Positions 7,868 through 16,675 of a DNA stretch of 42,756 nt are shown here, one piece after another. Each line of letters begins with the position of its first letter. Within the stretch, counting starts at the first letter, position 1. The notes under the pieces were generated by a model that saw only the letters and a list, made by a program, of their open reading frames with translations, ran no database searches and was not told the DNA's origin. The position numbers and the translations under genes were made by a program. The DNA is from SMXQ01 sp033720855 (GTDB taxonomy: Bacteria; Pseudomonadota; Alphaproteobacteria; SMXQ01), in the NCBI GenBank assembly GCA_033720855.1, contig JAWWBR010000017.1, forward strand, positions 1-42,756, read 5' to 3'.

Positions 7868-9085
7868 ATGGCGTTCGACGGAAAGAGATGGGCCGTACCC
7901 GTGGTCGTCACCGCAGCGCTGGCGGCGGCGTTGGCTTATGCGTTTTGGCCCAAACCGGTGCCCGTGACCATGGGGTCCGCGGTGCGCGGGCCGATGCTCG
8001 TCACCATCGAGGATGAGGGCGAAACGCGGGTCAAGGAGGCCTATACCATCTCCGCGCCGCTTGCCGGTCGCGTTGCCCGGTTCGAGGGCGACGTTGGCGA
8101 TACCGTCGTCGCCGGCACGACCGTGGTCGCATCCATCCAGCCCACCGCACCGGCGTTTCACGACGTGCGCACCCATTCCGAGCTCGAGGCCGCGGTGCGC
8201 GCGGCCGAGGCGGCGCTCGACCTCGCCAAGGCGCAGGTCGTGCGCGCCGAGGCGGCACGTGAATTCGCGCGGGCCGAGTTGAAAAGGGCGGTGGAGCTCA
8301 ACAAGCGCGGCAATGTCTCCGACAGCGCCTTGGACCGCGCGCGCATGGAAGCGCGGACCACGCGCGCCAATCTCGCCGAGGCGCGCGCCGCCGTCCGCGT
8401 CCGCGAGTTTCAACTGCAAACCGCGCGCGCGGCGCTGTTGGCGCCCGACCCGGGCACAGCGGCCCCGCCCAAGGCGTTGTGCTGCTTCGAGGTGCGCGCA
8501 CCGGTAAGCGGCACCATCCTCCGCATCTATCGCGAGAGCGAGGCCGTGATCGAGGCGGGCGCGCCCCTGGTCGAGATCGGCAACCCCGCGGAACTGGAGA
8601 TCGTTACCGACCTGCTGTCCACCGAGGCGGTCCTGGTGTCGCCGGGCGATGCCGTGCTGATCGACGGCTGGGGCGGCGACAAGAGCCTCAACGGCCGTGT
8701 GCGGCGGGTCGAACCCTTCGGTTTCACCAAGACCTCGGCGCTCGGCATCGAGGAGCAGCGCGTCAACGTGATCATCGATTTCACCGACCCGCCCGAGATT
8801 TGGAAGCGGCTCGGCCATGGCTACCGGGTCATCGCCAGGATCGTGCGCTGGCGCGGCGATGATGTCCTCAAGGTGCCGCTCTCCGCCCTGTTCCGGAGCG
8901 GCGAGGACTGGGTGCTGTTCAAGGTGGTTGGGGGCCGCGCCCGGCGGACGGCGATCACGGTCGGGCATATCAACACCCAATGGGCGGAGATCACGGGCGG
9001 CCTTGAGGCCGGCGACCGTATCCTGCTGCACCCGAGCGCCCGGATCAGCGACGGCACCCGCGTCACGGCGCGGCCGAGCCGCTGA
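7868..9085 (+). CDS. HlyD/MacA-type periplasmic adaptor of the ABC efflux operon
   Basis: This 405-residue membrane fusion protein has an N-terminal membrane anchor (res 8-28), then a split biotinyl-lipoyl-like domain (LAGRVARFEGDVGDTV and, after the hairpin, APVSGTILRIYRESEAVIEAG given here as two separate motifs). Between these halves is an Ala/Glu/Arg-rich coiled-coil hairpin at about 95-185. A beta-barrel and membrane-proximal domain follow. Adaptors of this type connect an inner-membrane ABC permease with an outer-membrane channel. It begins three bases after the permease stop, with AGGGAATAAGCG as ribosome binding site. No TolC-like gene is present in the window, so the outer-membrane partner must be elsewhere. 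Confidence 0.9.
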   Translation: MAFDGKRWAVPVVVTAALAAALAYAFWPKPVPVTMGSAVRGPMLVTIEDEGETRVKEAYTISAPLAGRVARFEGDVGDTVVAGTTVVASIQPTAPAFHDVRTHSELEAAVRAAEAALDLAKAQVVRAEAAREFARAELKRAVELNKRGNVSDSALDRARMEARTTRANLAEARAAVRVREFQLQTARAALLAPDPGTAAPPKALCCFEVRAPVSGTILRIYRESEAVIEAGAPLVEIGNPAELEIVTDLLSTEAVLVSPGDAVLIDGWGGDKSLNGRVRRVEPFGFTKTSALGIEEQRVNVIIDFTDPPEIWKRLGHGYRVIARIVRWRGDDVLKVPLSALFRSGEDWVLFKVVGGRARRTAITVGHINTQWAEITGGLEAGDRILLHPSARISDGTRVTARPSR

Positions 9086-9090
9086 GCGCG

Positions 9091-10035
9091 TCAGGCGGCG
9101 ACGGCCCCGGGCGGACAGATCCCCTCCAGCCGCACGAGATCCTCCAACGACAATTCGAGATCAGCGGCGGCGGCGTTTTCCTCCAGGTGATCGCGGCTCT
9201 TGGAGGACGGGATGGGAATCACCGTGGCGTCCCGGTGCAGGAGCCAGGCCAGCGCCAGGGTGGCGACGGCGACGCCCTTCTCCGCGGCCATTTGCTCCAA
9301 CTTGGCCACCATGGCGAGGTTATGCTCCATATTGCCGGGCTTGTAGCGCGGATCCGACCGCCTGCGGTCGTCTTCGGGCATCTCGGCAAGCCCGTGGAAC
9401 AGCCCGCCGAGGATGCCGCGTCCCAACGGCGCGAAGGCCATGAACGCCATGCCGTGTTTGCGACAGGCGTCGAGCAGCTCCTTCTCCGGATCGCGCACGA
9501 ACAGGGAGTATTCGTCCTGGATATCGGCAATCGGGTGCACCGCCCAGGCGCGGTCGATGATCTCGGCCGTCGCCTCCTTGGAGATGCCGATATGCCGCGT
9601 CTTGCCCTCGGCCACCAGATCCGCCATGGCGCCGACGGTGTCCTCGATCGGCACCACGGGATCGACCCGGGAGATGCAGATCACGTCCATGCAATCGATG
9701 CCGAGGTTCTTGAGCCCGCTTTCGCAGGAATTGCGCACATGCTCGGGCGTGCCGCTCACCACATTGACGCCGTCGGGGCGGATGGAGCCGAGCTTCGAGT
9801 GGATGACCACCTCGTCGCGCCGCCCCTTTATGGCTTCGCCGATGAGTCTGTGGTTGTGGCCCTCGCCGTAATTGGACGAGGTGTCCAGCAGATTGATGCC
9901 CAGGTCCAGCGCCCGGTGGATGGTGGCGATGCATTCGGCATCGTCCTGGGCGCCGTAACATCCCGACATGCTCATACAGCCGAGGCCGATGGGCGAAACC
10001 ATGAGGTCGGTGGGCCCGAACTTGATGCGTTCCAT
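9091..10035 (-). CDS. Aldo/keto reductase with an altered catalytic His position
   Basis: This 314-residue protein of the (beta/alpha)8 aldo/keto reductase superfamily resembles the YakC/AKR13 branch. The start at 10035 has AGGAGGAACGCCCTC before ATG; an in-frame ATG 15 codons upstream lacks one. The family tetrad is D51, Y56 (LLDTSSNYGEG), K81 (VIHSKLG) and a His in a 'QHRVDP' motif. Here the last motif reads ICISRVDP, so S122 stands where the His is expected. The NADPH-binding end is present as VIPIPSSKSRDHLEEN. The loss of His may mean altered chemistry or a non-reductase role. It converges on the adaptor gene with five bases between stops. Confidence 0.88.
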   Translation of the reverse strand: MERIKFGPTDLMVSPIGLGCMSMSGCYGAQDDAECIATIHRALDLGINLLDTSSNYGEGHNHRLIGEAIKGRRDEVVIHSKLGSIRPDGVNVVSGTPEHVRNSCESGLKNLGIDCMDVICISRVDPVVPIEDTVGAMADLVAEGKTRHIGISKEATAEIIDRAWAVHPIADIQDEYSLFVRDPEKELLDACRKHGMAFMAFAPLGRGILGGLFHGLAEMPEDDRRRSDPRYKPGNMEHNLAMVAKLEQMAAEKGVAVATLALAWLLHRDATVIPIPSSKSRDHLEENAAAADLELSLEDLVRLEGICPPGAVAA

Positions 10036-10147
10036 GAGGGCGTTCCTCCTGATCGATGTCCGGCGCACGATTATCCCCACGGCGCCGGGTGGGATCGCAG
10101 ACTAAACCGTTCGGCCCGCGGGTGAAAGCCGGGCGCGGTCCCGCCGC

Positions 10148-10546
10148 TTAGCGCGGGGCGGTGTCGTAGCTCGTCAGCTTGATGAACTCGAGCCGGGTCC
10201 CGTCGGGATCGCGGAAATAGATGCGCGGCCCGTTGACGGTGCCGCCCTCACGGTCTTCCTCGTAAAGGATCTCCGCGCCGTGGGCCTCCAAATGGGCCTT
10301 GGCCTCGGCCAGTTCCTCGTCGCTCACCATGAAGGCATGGTGGACCAAGTCCTTGCGCCCATCGGCATTGATCGGTTCGTTTTCGGCACACAGCAGGATG
10401 CACGTTCCCCCGGCATCCATGAAGGAATGCCTGGTGCCGTCTGTGGTGATCAGCTTGAGGCCGACCACGTCGCTATAGAACTTGGTGCTTCTGTCGAGAT
10501 CCGAAACCGGGATGGAAAAATGGGCGACGCCCTTGCATTGGACCAT
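10148..10546 (-). CDS. VOC superfamily protein
   Basis: This 132-residue paired beta-alpha-beta-beta-beta protein begins VAHFSIPVSDLDRSTKFY with likely ligand H9. It continues with DLVHHAFMV (H69 or H70) and ends IYFRDPDGTRLEFI with E120, the standard VOC ligand set. It is close in layout to glyoxalase- and catechol dioxygenase-like proteins; the substrate is unknown. GGGAGGCCGAC precedes the ATG at 10546. It lies 112 bases upstream of the aldo/keto reductase on the same strand, so the two may share a transcript. It is divergent from the TauD-like gene across a 340-base region. Confidence 0.87.
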   Translation of the reverse strand: MVQCKGVAHFSIPVSDLDRSTKFYSDVVGLKLITTDGTRHSFMDAGGTCILLCAENEPINADGRKDLVHHAFMVSDEELAEAKAHLEAHGAEILYEEDREGGTVNGPRIYFRDPDGTRLEFIKLTSYDTAPR

Positions 10547-10886
10547 GTCGGCCTCCCTTCGCTTGGTTCACTTCCCTGGTCGGCAACTTGACGCCGGCCT
10601 GTCAACGCGGCGCTGCTCTCTTCGGTGCCGAGCCTCGATCGCGGCCCGACACCCAAAATATTCCGTGTCCTGCCCGGATTTGCAAGGATGACGGGCCCGG
10701 GCCCACCCCCGAAAGGGGTATCACGCGTTTTTTCGCGCGCATCCCAGACACAACTGCACGAGCCCGCCAGGCGATGGCGGTATCCGCGGCAGTGCTGGAA
10801 CCGCCGTGCCTCAGGCGCTAGACTCGCAAAAAATCGCCAGGGGCGGCATAAACACCATCGCCAATACACCGCCCAGGAGGGAACGG
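10547..10886. other. 340-base divergent intergenic region
   Basis: No gene is visible here. It must hold the promoters for the VOC gene (minus) and the TauD-like gene (plus). Structure seen: an imperfect inverted repeat at 10663-10694 (CCGTgTCCT against AGGAtgACGG), the palindrome GGGCCCGGGCCC at 10693-10704, and a small CCCC-cgaaa-GGGG hairpin at about 10707-10718 followed ten bases later by six T at 10728-10733. The first could be a remnant of a dispersed extragenic palindrome. None is convincing as a specific operator. Confidence 0.5.
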
Positions 10887-11951
10887 ATGAGTGAAAATCC
10901 CTGGAGGCCGGGGTCGCGCCATCGCGAACCGGCGGAACTGATGAAACCGGTGGTCGACCCGGCCGCCTGGTACCCTGAAGAGCTCAGCGGGACCGAGGTC
11001 TGGGCCTACCGCCTCAACGATGCCGAGATCGCCGACATCTTCGACGCCGTCGCCTCGATCGAGGCGCGCGGTATGGATCTGAAAAACGTGACCCGCGACG
11101 ACTTTCCCCTGCCGGTCCTGGCCCCAGCCCTGGCGGAAATCCGCGAGGAGCTCATCGACGGGCGCGGCTTCGCCTTCATCAAGGGCTTGCCGGTGGCCGA
11201 CCGCAGCCGTTTCCAAACCGCCTGCGCCTTCTGGGGGATCGGCACCCATATCGGCCGCGCCGTCTCCCAGAACGGCAAGGGGCACCTTCTCGGCCACGTC
11301 AAGAACATCGGCGGCGACATCAACAGCCCCACCGGCCGCGGCTACAACTCGCCCTCGGAGCTCACCTTCCACGCCGACGGCTGCGACGTCCTCTCGCTGT
11401 GCTGCCTGCATACGGCGAAATCCGGGGGGCGGCACCGCATCTGCAGCTCCGTCACCACCTACAACGAGATGCTCAAGCGCCGTCCCGATCTCGCCAACGA
11501 ACTGTCCTTCCGCTTCTATCACACGCTCAGAGGCGAACTGGCGCCGGGCCAGACCCGGCCCTGGAGCCGCAAGCCGGTGGTCAGCGTCAAGGACGGGTAT
11601 TTCTCGGCCCGCGGGGCCTCCAGCACCATCAAGCGCGCCCAGGATCTGCCGGGCGTGCCCAAGCTGACGCCGGCCCAGGCCGAAGCGGTGGCAATGTATC
11701 AGGCGATTTCCGCCGAACTGGCCTTGGAGATCGATTTCGAGCCCGGCGACATTTCCTATGTCCACAACCACGTCACCCTGCATGCGCGCTCGGCCTACGA
11801 GGACTGGCCCGAGCCGGAGCGCGCCCGGCACCTCTTCCGCCTGTGGCTCGATACCGGCGGCGCCAGGCCGCTGGATGCCGAGGTCGAGGCCGCGACCCGG
11901 GGCATCGTGGTCGAAGGGACGGTGCTGCAAACCCCTTTGGAGGCCGCTTAA
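10887..11951 (+). CDS. TauD/TfdA-like Fe(II)/2-oxoglutarate dioxygenase
   Basis: This 354-residue enzyme has a double-stranded beta-helix fold. The iron facial triad is visible: H162 and D164 in TFHADGCDVL, and the distal H299 in NHVTLHARSAYED. R318 in LFRLWLD is the likely 2-oxoglutarate anchor. It matches the TauD/clavaminate synthase-like group often found in alphaproteobacterial catabolic regions, where members hydroxylate small organic acids or release sulfite or amines. AGGAGGGAACGG precedes ATG 10887, and an upstream in-frame ATG (10806) has no such site. A bicupin gene follows 174 bases downstream on the same strand, suggesting a shared pathway. Confidence 0.9.
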   Translation: MSENPWRPGSRHREPAELMKPVVDPAAWYPEELSGTEVWAYRLNDAEIADIFDAVASIEARGMDLKNVTRDDFPLPVLAPALAEIREELIDGRGFAFIKGLPVADRSRFQTACAFWGIGTHIGRAVSQNGKGHLLGHVKNIGGDINSPTGRGYNSPSELTFHADGCDVLSLCCLHTAKSGGRHRICSSVTTYNEMLKRRPDLANELSFRFYHTLRGELAPGQTRPWSRKPVVSVKDGYFSARGASSTIKRAQDLPGVPKLTPAQAEAVAMYQAISAELALEIDFEPGDISYVHNHVTLHARSAYEDWPEPERARHLFRLWLDTGGARPLDAEVEAATRGIVVEGTVLQTPLEAA

Positions 11952-12125
11952 TCCCGCAACTTTGCGTGCCGCGCCGCGGCCGCCGGTGCCTGGCCGAAGC
12001 GCTTTCCGTCCCGCCCCGGCTTCGGCTAAATTAAACAATTGGCTGGCCCCCGGTGCGCGATCCGGCGCCGGGAGTGCCACAGTCCGGGCCGTGACGACCC
12101 GGCCCTTTAAAAACCTGGAGGAACC

Positions 12126-13373
12126 ATGCCCCACGACGCACCGAATCGAAGCCATTGGCACGACATCACCGACACGTCCAAGAAGGCGGGCCTCGGCACC
12201 TTCAAACGGCCGCCCATGCCCTACGACAATTTCATGGACGAGGAAGGCGTCCCCGTCTATCGGGATTTCGGTGTGCACAAGGTCCAGAACCTCGCCCTCA
12301 AGCCGTGGAAGCGGATGGGCGGCAAGGGCGCCTTCATCCAGCTTTACGGCACCGAAGGTCTGTGGGGGTCCTACGTCGTGGAGGTGCCGGGGGCAGGGGC
12401 GCTCAATGTCGAACGCCACATGTACGAAGAACAGTTCCTGGTGGTCGAGGGCCGCGGCACCACCGAGGTCTGGCAGGAGGGCGGCGAGAAGCAGGTCTTC
12501 GAATGGCAGAAGGGCTCGCTCTTCGCGATCCCGCTCAACGCCTATCACCGCATCATCAATGCCGCCTCCTCGCCCGCCCTGCTGCTGGCGGGCACGTCGG
12601 CGCCCAATGTCATGAACCTGTTCGACAGCCGCAAATTCATCTTCGATTGCGACCACACCTTCGCCGAGCGCTACGACGGCAGCCCCGATTACTTCAAGCC
12701 CAGCGAGGACCTTGCCCCCGACCCGGTGCGCGGGCTCGCCATGCGCGAGACCAACATGCTTCCCGACATCATGAATTGCGAGCTGCCGCTGGATAACCGG
12801 CGCTCCCCGGGTTACCGGCGGATCGAACCCCACATGGTGTCGAACCGCTTCTACCTCTGGATCGGGCAGCACGAAACGGGCCGCTACTCCAAGGGCCACA
12901 AACACGGCTCGGCCGCGGTCCTGATCTGCGTCAAGGGCAAGGGCTACACCTATACCTGGCCATCGGAACTCGGGCCGAGGCCCTGGGAATCGGGCGTTTC
13001 CGACAAGGTCGTCCGGGTCGATTACGAGCCCGTCGGGATGGTCAGCGCGGCACCCATGAGCGGCGACTGGTTCCATCAGCATTTCGGCATTTCCAAAGAA
13101 CCCCTGAGGCTGACCGCCTGGTTCGGCCCCAACAACGCGCGCGGCCGCAAGCCTGGCCTGCCCGGAGGGGAGGAAAAGGACCTCGGCGCCATCGATCTGC
13201 GCGACGGCGGCAACGCCATTCCCTATGACGAGGAAGACCCGTTCATCCGCCAGGAATACGAGGCGACCCTGTCCAAGGAGGGCGCGCAGTCGCGGATGGA
13301 GGAACACCTTTACCAGCCGCCCACGGGGGACGACCCCTGGGTGACGGCCGGTTTCGCGGGCCAGGGCTCCTGA
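12126..13373 (+). CDS. Two-cupin-domain protein, paralogue of the gene at 118-1242
   Basis: This 415-residue bicupin begins after a strong TGGAGGAACC site. The first barrel carries RHMYEEQFLVVEGRGTTEV, split as RHMYEEQ and LVVEGRG. The second carries KGHKHGSAAVL and, later, WFHQHFG, giving a probable metal site. It shares with the other bicupin MNLF, FDCDH-F-ER, a D-GG-I-Y-EDP tail and overall length, so both belong to one family that I cannot name more precisely. A dioxygenase or isomerase role is possible. It lies downstream of the TauD-like dioxygenase and 58 bases upstream of an MFS transporter on the same strand, so transport plus oxidation of a common substrate is a reasonable inference. 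Confidence 0.88.
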   Translation: MPHDAPNRSHWHDITDTSKKAGLGTFKRPPMPYDNFMDEEGVPVYRDFGVHKVQNLALKPWKRMGGKGAFIQLYGTEGLWGSYVVEVPGAGALNVERHMYEEQFLVVEGRGTTEVWQEGGEKQVFEWQKGSLFAIPLNAYHRIINAASSPALLLAGTSAPNVMNLFDSRKFIFDCDHTFAERYDGSPDYFKPSEDLAPDPVRGLAMRETNMLPDIMNCELPLDNRRSPGYRRIEPHMVSNRFYLWIGQHETGRYSKGHKHGSAAVLICVKGKGYTYTWPSELGPRPWESGVSDKVVRVDYEPVGMVSAAPMSGDWFHQHFGISKEPLRLTAWFGPNNARGRKPGLPGGEEKDLGAIDLRDGGNAIPYDEEDPFIRQEYEATLSKEGAQSRMEEHLYQPPTGDDPWVTAGFAGQGS

Positions 13374-13431
13374 TTGGGCCATCGTTTGAGACACGCCCGC
13401 CGCCGGCCGGCGGCGGGATAGGACGGCGCTC

Positions 13432-14742
13432 GTGACCGACCGGGGCGAACCCATCTCCTGGCGCATCCAGGGGCCGATCTATCTGTCGGCGTTCTTTTTC
13501 GGGCCGCTGCAGACGCTGGCGACCATGTGCGCCGCCCTTTTCGTCGCCGGGCTGATCAGCGTCGAGCTGCCGTTTCTCATCGCCTTTATCCTTTCCTCGA
13601 GGCAGATCCTGACGGTGCTGCTGTCCGTCAACAGCGGCGCGTTGGTCGACCGCTTCGGCAGCCGCAACGCGACCATCGCCTTCGGCTGCCTGGCGGTGAT
13701 GACGGCAATGGCCTACCCCTTCGTTCCCGGCCTCTTCGGCCAGCAATGGGGAACCATCGCCCCCGGCGCCCCGGTCTGGCTGTTCATCGCGGCGCTGATC
13801 GCGGTGCAGATCGCCGCCGGCTATACCGAAGGCAACACCTGGGTCGGCATCCAGGCCCTGGTGAGCCACCGTCTCGGCGGCCAGCCCACCTATGCCGGGC
13901 GCATGGTTTTCACGGCGCGGATCGGCGGCATCGTGGGACCCATCTTGATAGGCCCGGCCTGGGATATCTGGGGCCCCTTCGGCGGTTTTAGCCTCCTTGC
14001 GCTGTGGATCGCGCTGGGGACCGGTGGAACGTTTTTCGTCCCCCGGCAAACCGAACCGGAAGCGGCACGGCAGGACGAAAATCCCGTGCCCGAGCCGGAA
14101 GAGTCAAAGCCCCCGCCACGGCCGCGCCCGGATAAAGGACCGGGCTTCGTCGATTCGCTCAAGCTGCTGCTGATCCCCGCGGTCGCCCTGGTGATGATGC
14201 TGACGGTGCTGCGCCAGGCCGGTTCCGGCATCCATAGCTCGTTCTACGTAATCTGGTTGGACAAGGAGATCGGCCTCTCCGGCACGCTCATCGGCGGCTT
14301 GATGAGCACCGCCAATGTCGCCTCCGCCATCGCCGCAATTTCGACCGGCAGGATCGCCAGCCGCGTCGCCCATCACTGGCTGCTGATCGTCACCATCGGC
14401 ATGACGATCCTGGGCACCGCCATCGTGCCGGCCTTGGGCAGCGTCTATGTCCTGCTGATGATGGCGATCTCGATCCGGGGCGTCGGCCAGGGCCTCAACC
14501 TGCCGATGATGATCACCATGCTGGCGCAGAACGTGCCCGTGAGCCTCCAGGGGCGGGTGACGGCGCTGCGCGTCGCCTTCAACCGCGGCGGCCAGGCCCT
14601 GGTGCCGCTCGGCGCCGGCGCCCTTGCCGAAGTGGTGGGAATTGCCAACAGTTTCTATATCGTCGGCGCCGTGGGCGGTATCCTGCTGGTGATGCTAAGC
14701 TTCTGGGCGGCCAGGCGGCCGGAATTTCGCTCGCACCCGTAA
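13432..14742 (+). CDS. MFS transporter
   Basis: This is a 436-residue, 12-helix major facilitator. The motif A-like loop VDRFGSRN follows helix 2, a long polar/proline-rich central loop at about 208-238 separates the halves, and ASRVAHHW marks the repeat in the second half. The start is GTG at 13432 with AGGA nine bases upstream. It may move the substrate or product of the neighbouring oxygenase/bicupin and dehydrogenase/aldolase genes. The direction of transport cannot be read. The next gene begins 35 bases after the stop, so the two are probably co-transcribed. Confidence 0.88.
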   Translation: MTDRGEPISWRIQGPIYLSAFFFGPLQTLATMCAALFVAGLISVELPFLIAFILSSRQILTVLLSVNSGALVDRFGSRNATIAFGCLAVMTAMAYPFVPGLFGQQWGTIAPGAPVWLFIAALIAVQIAAGYTEGNTWVGIQALVSHRLGGQPTYAGRMVFTARIGGIVGPILIGPAWDIWGPFGGFSLLALWIALGTGGTFFVPRQTEPEAARQDENPVPEPEESKPPPRPRPDKGPGFVDSLKLLLIPAVALVMMLTVLRQAGSGIHSSFYVIWLDKEIGLSGTLIGGLMSTANVASAIAAISTGRIASRVAHHWLLIVTIGMTILGTAIVPALGSVYVLLMMAISIRGVGQGLNLPMMITMLAQNVPVSLQGRVTALRVAFNRGGQALVPLGAGALAEVVGIANSFYIVGAVGGILLVMLSFWAARRPEFRSHP

Positions 14743-14777
14743 TCCCGAGGCCACGCGCCCATACGAGGGAGGAATCC

Positions 14778-15659
14778 ATGCCGGTTGAGACCATCGCCAT
14801 CATGGCGCCCGGCCACATGGGCCACGCCCTGGGCGGCCACCTTGCGGCTCAGGGGTTGCGCGTGATCACCAATCTCGAGGGCCGAGGGCCCGATACCCGC
14901 GCCCGCGCCGCGCGCGCCGGCATCGAGGATGTGGGCTCCGATGCGGCGCTGATCGCCGAGGCCGACATGCTGCTCTCGGTGCTGCCGCCCGGAAACGCCG
15001 TCGAGATGGCCCGGCGCATCGCCGACGCCGTCAAGGCGGCGCCCGCCGAATTCCTCTATGTCGACTGCAACGCCATCGCCCCGGCGACGGCGGCCGAGAT
15101 CGCGCAGATCCTGGACGATGCCGGGATTCGCTGCGTCGATGCGGCGATCCGCGGCGGCGCGCCGGTCGGTGACCGGCCGCAGCCGCGCATCTATGTGTCC
15201 GGACCCGGCGCCGAAGAGGTCGAGGCCCTCAACGCGTACGGCCTCGATATCCGCGCCATCGGCACCCGGGCGGGCCAGGCGTCGGGGCTCAAGATCTGCG
15301 GCGCCGCCGTGTCCAAGGGCGTCGTGCTGCTGACGCTGGAGGCCTTCGCCGCGGCCAAGGCGATGGGGGTGGACAACGAATTGCGCGAGGACCTCGGCGA
15401 CAACGCGCAGCTCCGGGCGGCCGAGCGCCGGGCGCCCAATTTCGGGCCCGATGCCTATCGCTGGGCCACCGAGATGGACGAGATCGCCGCCACCGTCGCG
15501 GCAACCGGGCTCGATCCAAGGACCTTCGAAGGATTCGCCGCCCTTTGCCGCCTGGCCGAGGGCACCGAACTGGGACGGCAGACCAAGGAGGACGGATCGG
15601 CGCGTAGCGACTTCGATGCCATCGTCGCCATCCTCGCCGCCGCCGCCGGGAAGCGCTGA
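14778..15659 (+). CDS. NAD(P)-dependent 6PGDH-like dehydrogenase with DUF1932-type C-terminus
   Basis: This is a 293-residue cytoplasmic oxidoreductase. The N-terminal Rossmann fold begins IAIMAPGHMGHALGGHL (the GxGxMG turn here reads APGHMG). LLSVLPPG is the usual second strand and loop. The linking segment SGLKICGAAVSKG carries K172, the catalytic lysine of beta-hydroxyacid dehydrogenases. The C-terminal helical domain resembles DUF1932 (phosphogluconate dehydrogenase-like). These enzymes oxidise beta-hydroxy acids or related compounds. GAGGGAGGAATCC precedes ATG. Its position between an MFS transporter and a class II aldolase resembles sugar-acid or hydroxyacid degradation operons, where an oxidised product is cleaved or decarboxylated by the aldolase. 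Confidence 0.87.
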   Translation: MPVETIAIMAPGHMGHALGGHLAAQGLRVITNLEGRGPDTRARAARAGIEDVGSDAALIAEADMLLSVLPPGNAVEMARRIADAVKAAPAEFLYVDCNAIAPATAAEIAQILDDAGIRCVDAAIRGGAPVGDRPQPRIYVSGPGAEEVEALNAYGLDIRAIGTRAGQASGLKICGAAVSKGVVLLTLEAFAAAKAMGVDNELREDLGDNAQLRAAERRAPNFGPDAYRWATEMDEIAATVAATGLDPRTFEGFAALCRLAEGTELGRQTKEDGSARSDFDAIVAILAAAAGKR

Positions 15660-15750
15660 GCCCCGGCGATGGCGCTGCCTTGGGGTGGATGACGCGGGCG
15701 ACCGGACACGCTATGGTCAGGAAAAGCAAGGTCGCCAAAGGGAGGACAGC

Positions 15751-16536
15751 ATGGCCGACACACAGGTAGACGACCGCCCCCACAATTCCCTGCGCGGTGC
15801 CGTCAGCGACGCCGAATGGGAGACCCGCGTGGCCTTGGCCGCCGGCTGCCGGATCGCCCAGCACTTCGGGTGGAACGAAACCATCCGCAACCACCTGACG
15901 GCGAGGGTCCCAGACGAGCCCGAGACGTTCCTGATGAACCCCGTGGGGCTGCGCTGGGACGAGATCACGGCTTCGGACTTCCTCAAGGTCGACTTCGAGG
16001 GCAACGTCCATACCGATTCCCCTTATAAGCCAGGTCCCGCCGGCCTCAACTTCCATGGCGCGCTGTTGAAGGCCCATCCCGACCGCCACTGTTCCTTCCA
16101 CCTGCATCCACGGGTGGGCGTCGTGGTGTCGGCCATGAAGCAGGGATTGATATATGTCTCCCAGGACATCCTCAACCTCTATGGGCTAATCGGCTATCAC
16201 GAGTTCGAGGGACCGGCGGACGAGCCCGACGAGGGCGAACGCATCGCCACCCAACTCGGGGAAAACCTTTGCGTCATCATGAAGAACCACGGCCTGCTCA
16301 GCATCGGGCGCACCATCGCCGAGACCTTCGTCAATATGGAGCGGCTGATCGAGGCCTGCCAGATACAGGTCGACCTGATGGCGACCGGCGCCGAGATCCA
16401 GCACGTGCCGGAGGACATCTGCCGCGAGAGCTACGCCAAGTTCCAGGAGCGCACGGTCGGGCGGCCCATGGGCTCTTTGGACTGGAAGGCCTACCTGCGC
16501 CTGGCCGACCGCCTGGATCCGTCCTACAAGGTTTAG
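15751..16536 (+). CDS. Class II aldolase/adducin family protein
   Basis: This 261-residue zinc-dependent aldolase-like enzyme begins after AAAGGGAGGACAGC. The metal-binding histidines are present as FHLHPRVG (H117 and H119) and NHGLLS (H180). NHLTARVP near residues 47-54 is the substrate/phosphate-loop region, and MNPVGLRWDEI is family-typical. Members act as aldolases, epimerases or decarboxylases on sugar phosphates or hydroxy acids. It lies 91 bases downstream of the 6PGDH-like dehydrogenase and probably acts on its product. The product of the reaction is not deducible. Confidence 0.9.
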   Translation: MADTQVDDRPHNSLRGAVSDAEWETRVALAAGCRIAQHFGWNETIRNHLTARVPDEPETFLMNPVGLRWDEITASDFLKVDFEGNVHTDSPYKPGPAGLNFHGALLKAHPDRHCSFHLHPRVGVVVSAMKQGLIYVSQDILNLYGLIGYHEFEGPADEPDEGERIATQLGENLCVIMKNHGLLSIGRTIAETFVNMERLIEACQIQVDLMATGAEIQHVPEDICRESYAKFQERTVGRPMGSLDWKAYLRLADRLDPSYKV

Positions 16537-16577
16537 GCCATCGCCAACCGCCGCCGGCGGGCTTGGCCCCCCGCAAC

Positions 16578-16594
16578 TTTGATGAAAGTTTGAC
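16578..16594 (+). promoter_or_regulatory. Direct-repeat site S1, TTTGAT-N5-TTTGAC
   Basis: Two hexamers start 11 bases apart, 105 bases before the start codon of the DUF6134-like gene and in the same orientation as that gene. This is one of four copies found across 16.5-26.2 kb. The 11-bp direct-repeat spacing is the known operator geometry of OmpR/SARP-type winged-helix regulators. Binding by the nearby BTAD protein is inferred. Confidence 0.6.
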
Positions 16595-16675
16595 TATTCC
16601 CCCATTGTACCGGGGCCGGGGCCCTGACGATGACGTGACGGCGCTCCCGTAGCCTGACCCCCAGATATCGATAAC

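Noticed and set aside
10707..10733. CCCC-cgaaa-GGGG hairpin followed by six T as a rho-independent terminator
   Set aside because: The stem is short, the T run is ten bases away, and it lies upstream of both divergent genes, where a terminator would only make sense as an attenuator.
10818..13466. An 882-residue open frame on the minus strand, antisense to the TauD-like and bicupin genes
   Set aside because: It has no recognisable domain and lies opposite two well-supported genes. Long antisense frames are a known side effect of high third-position GC.
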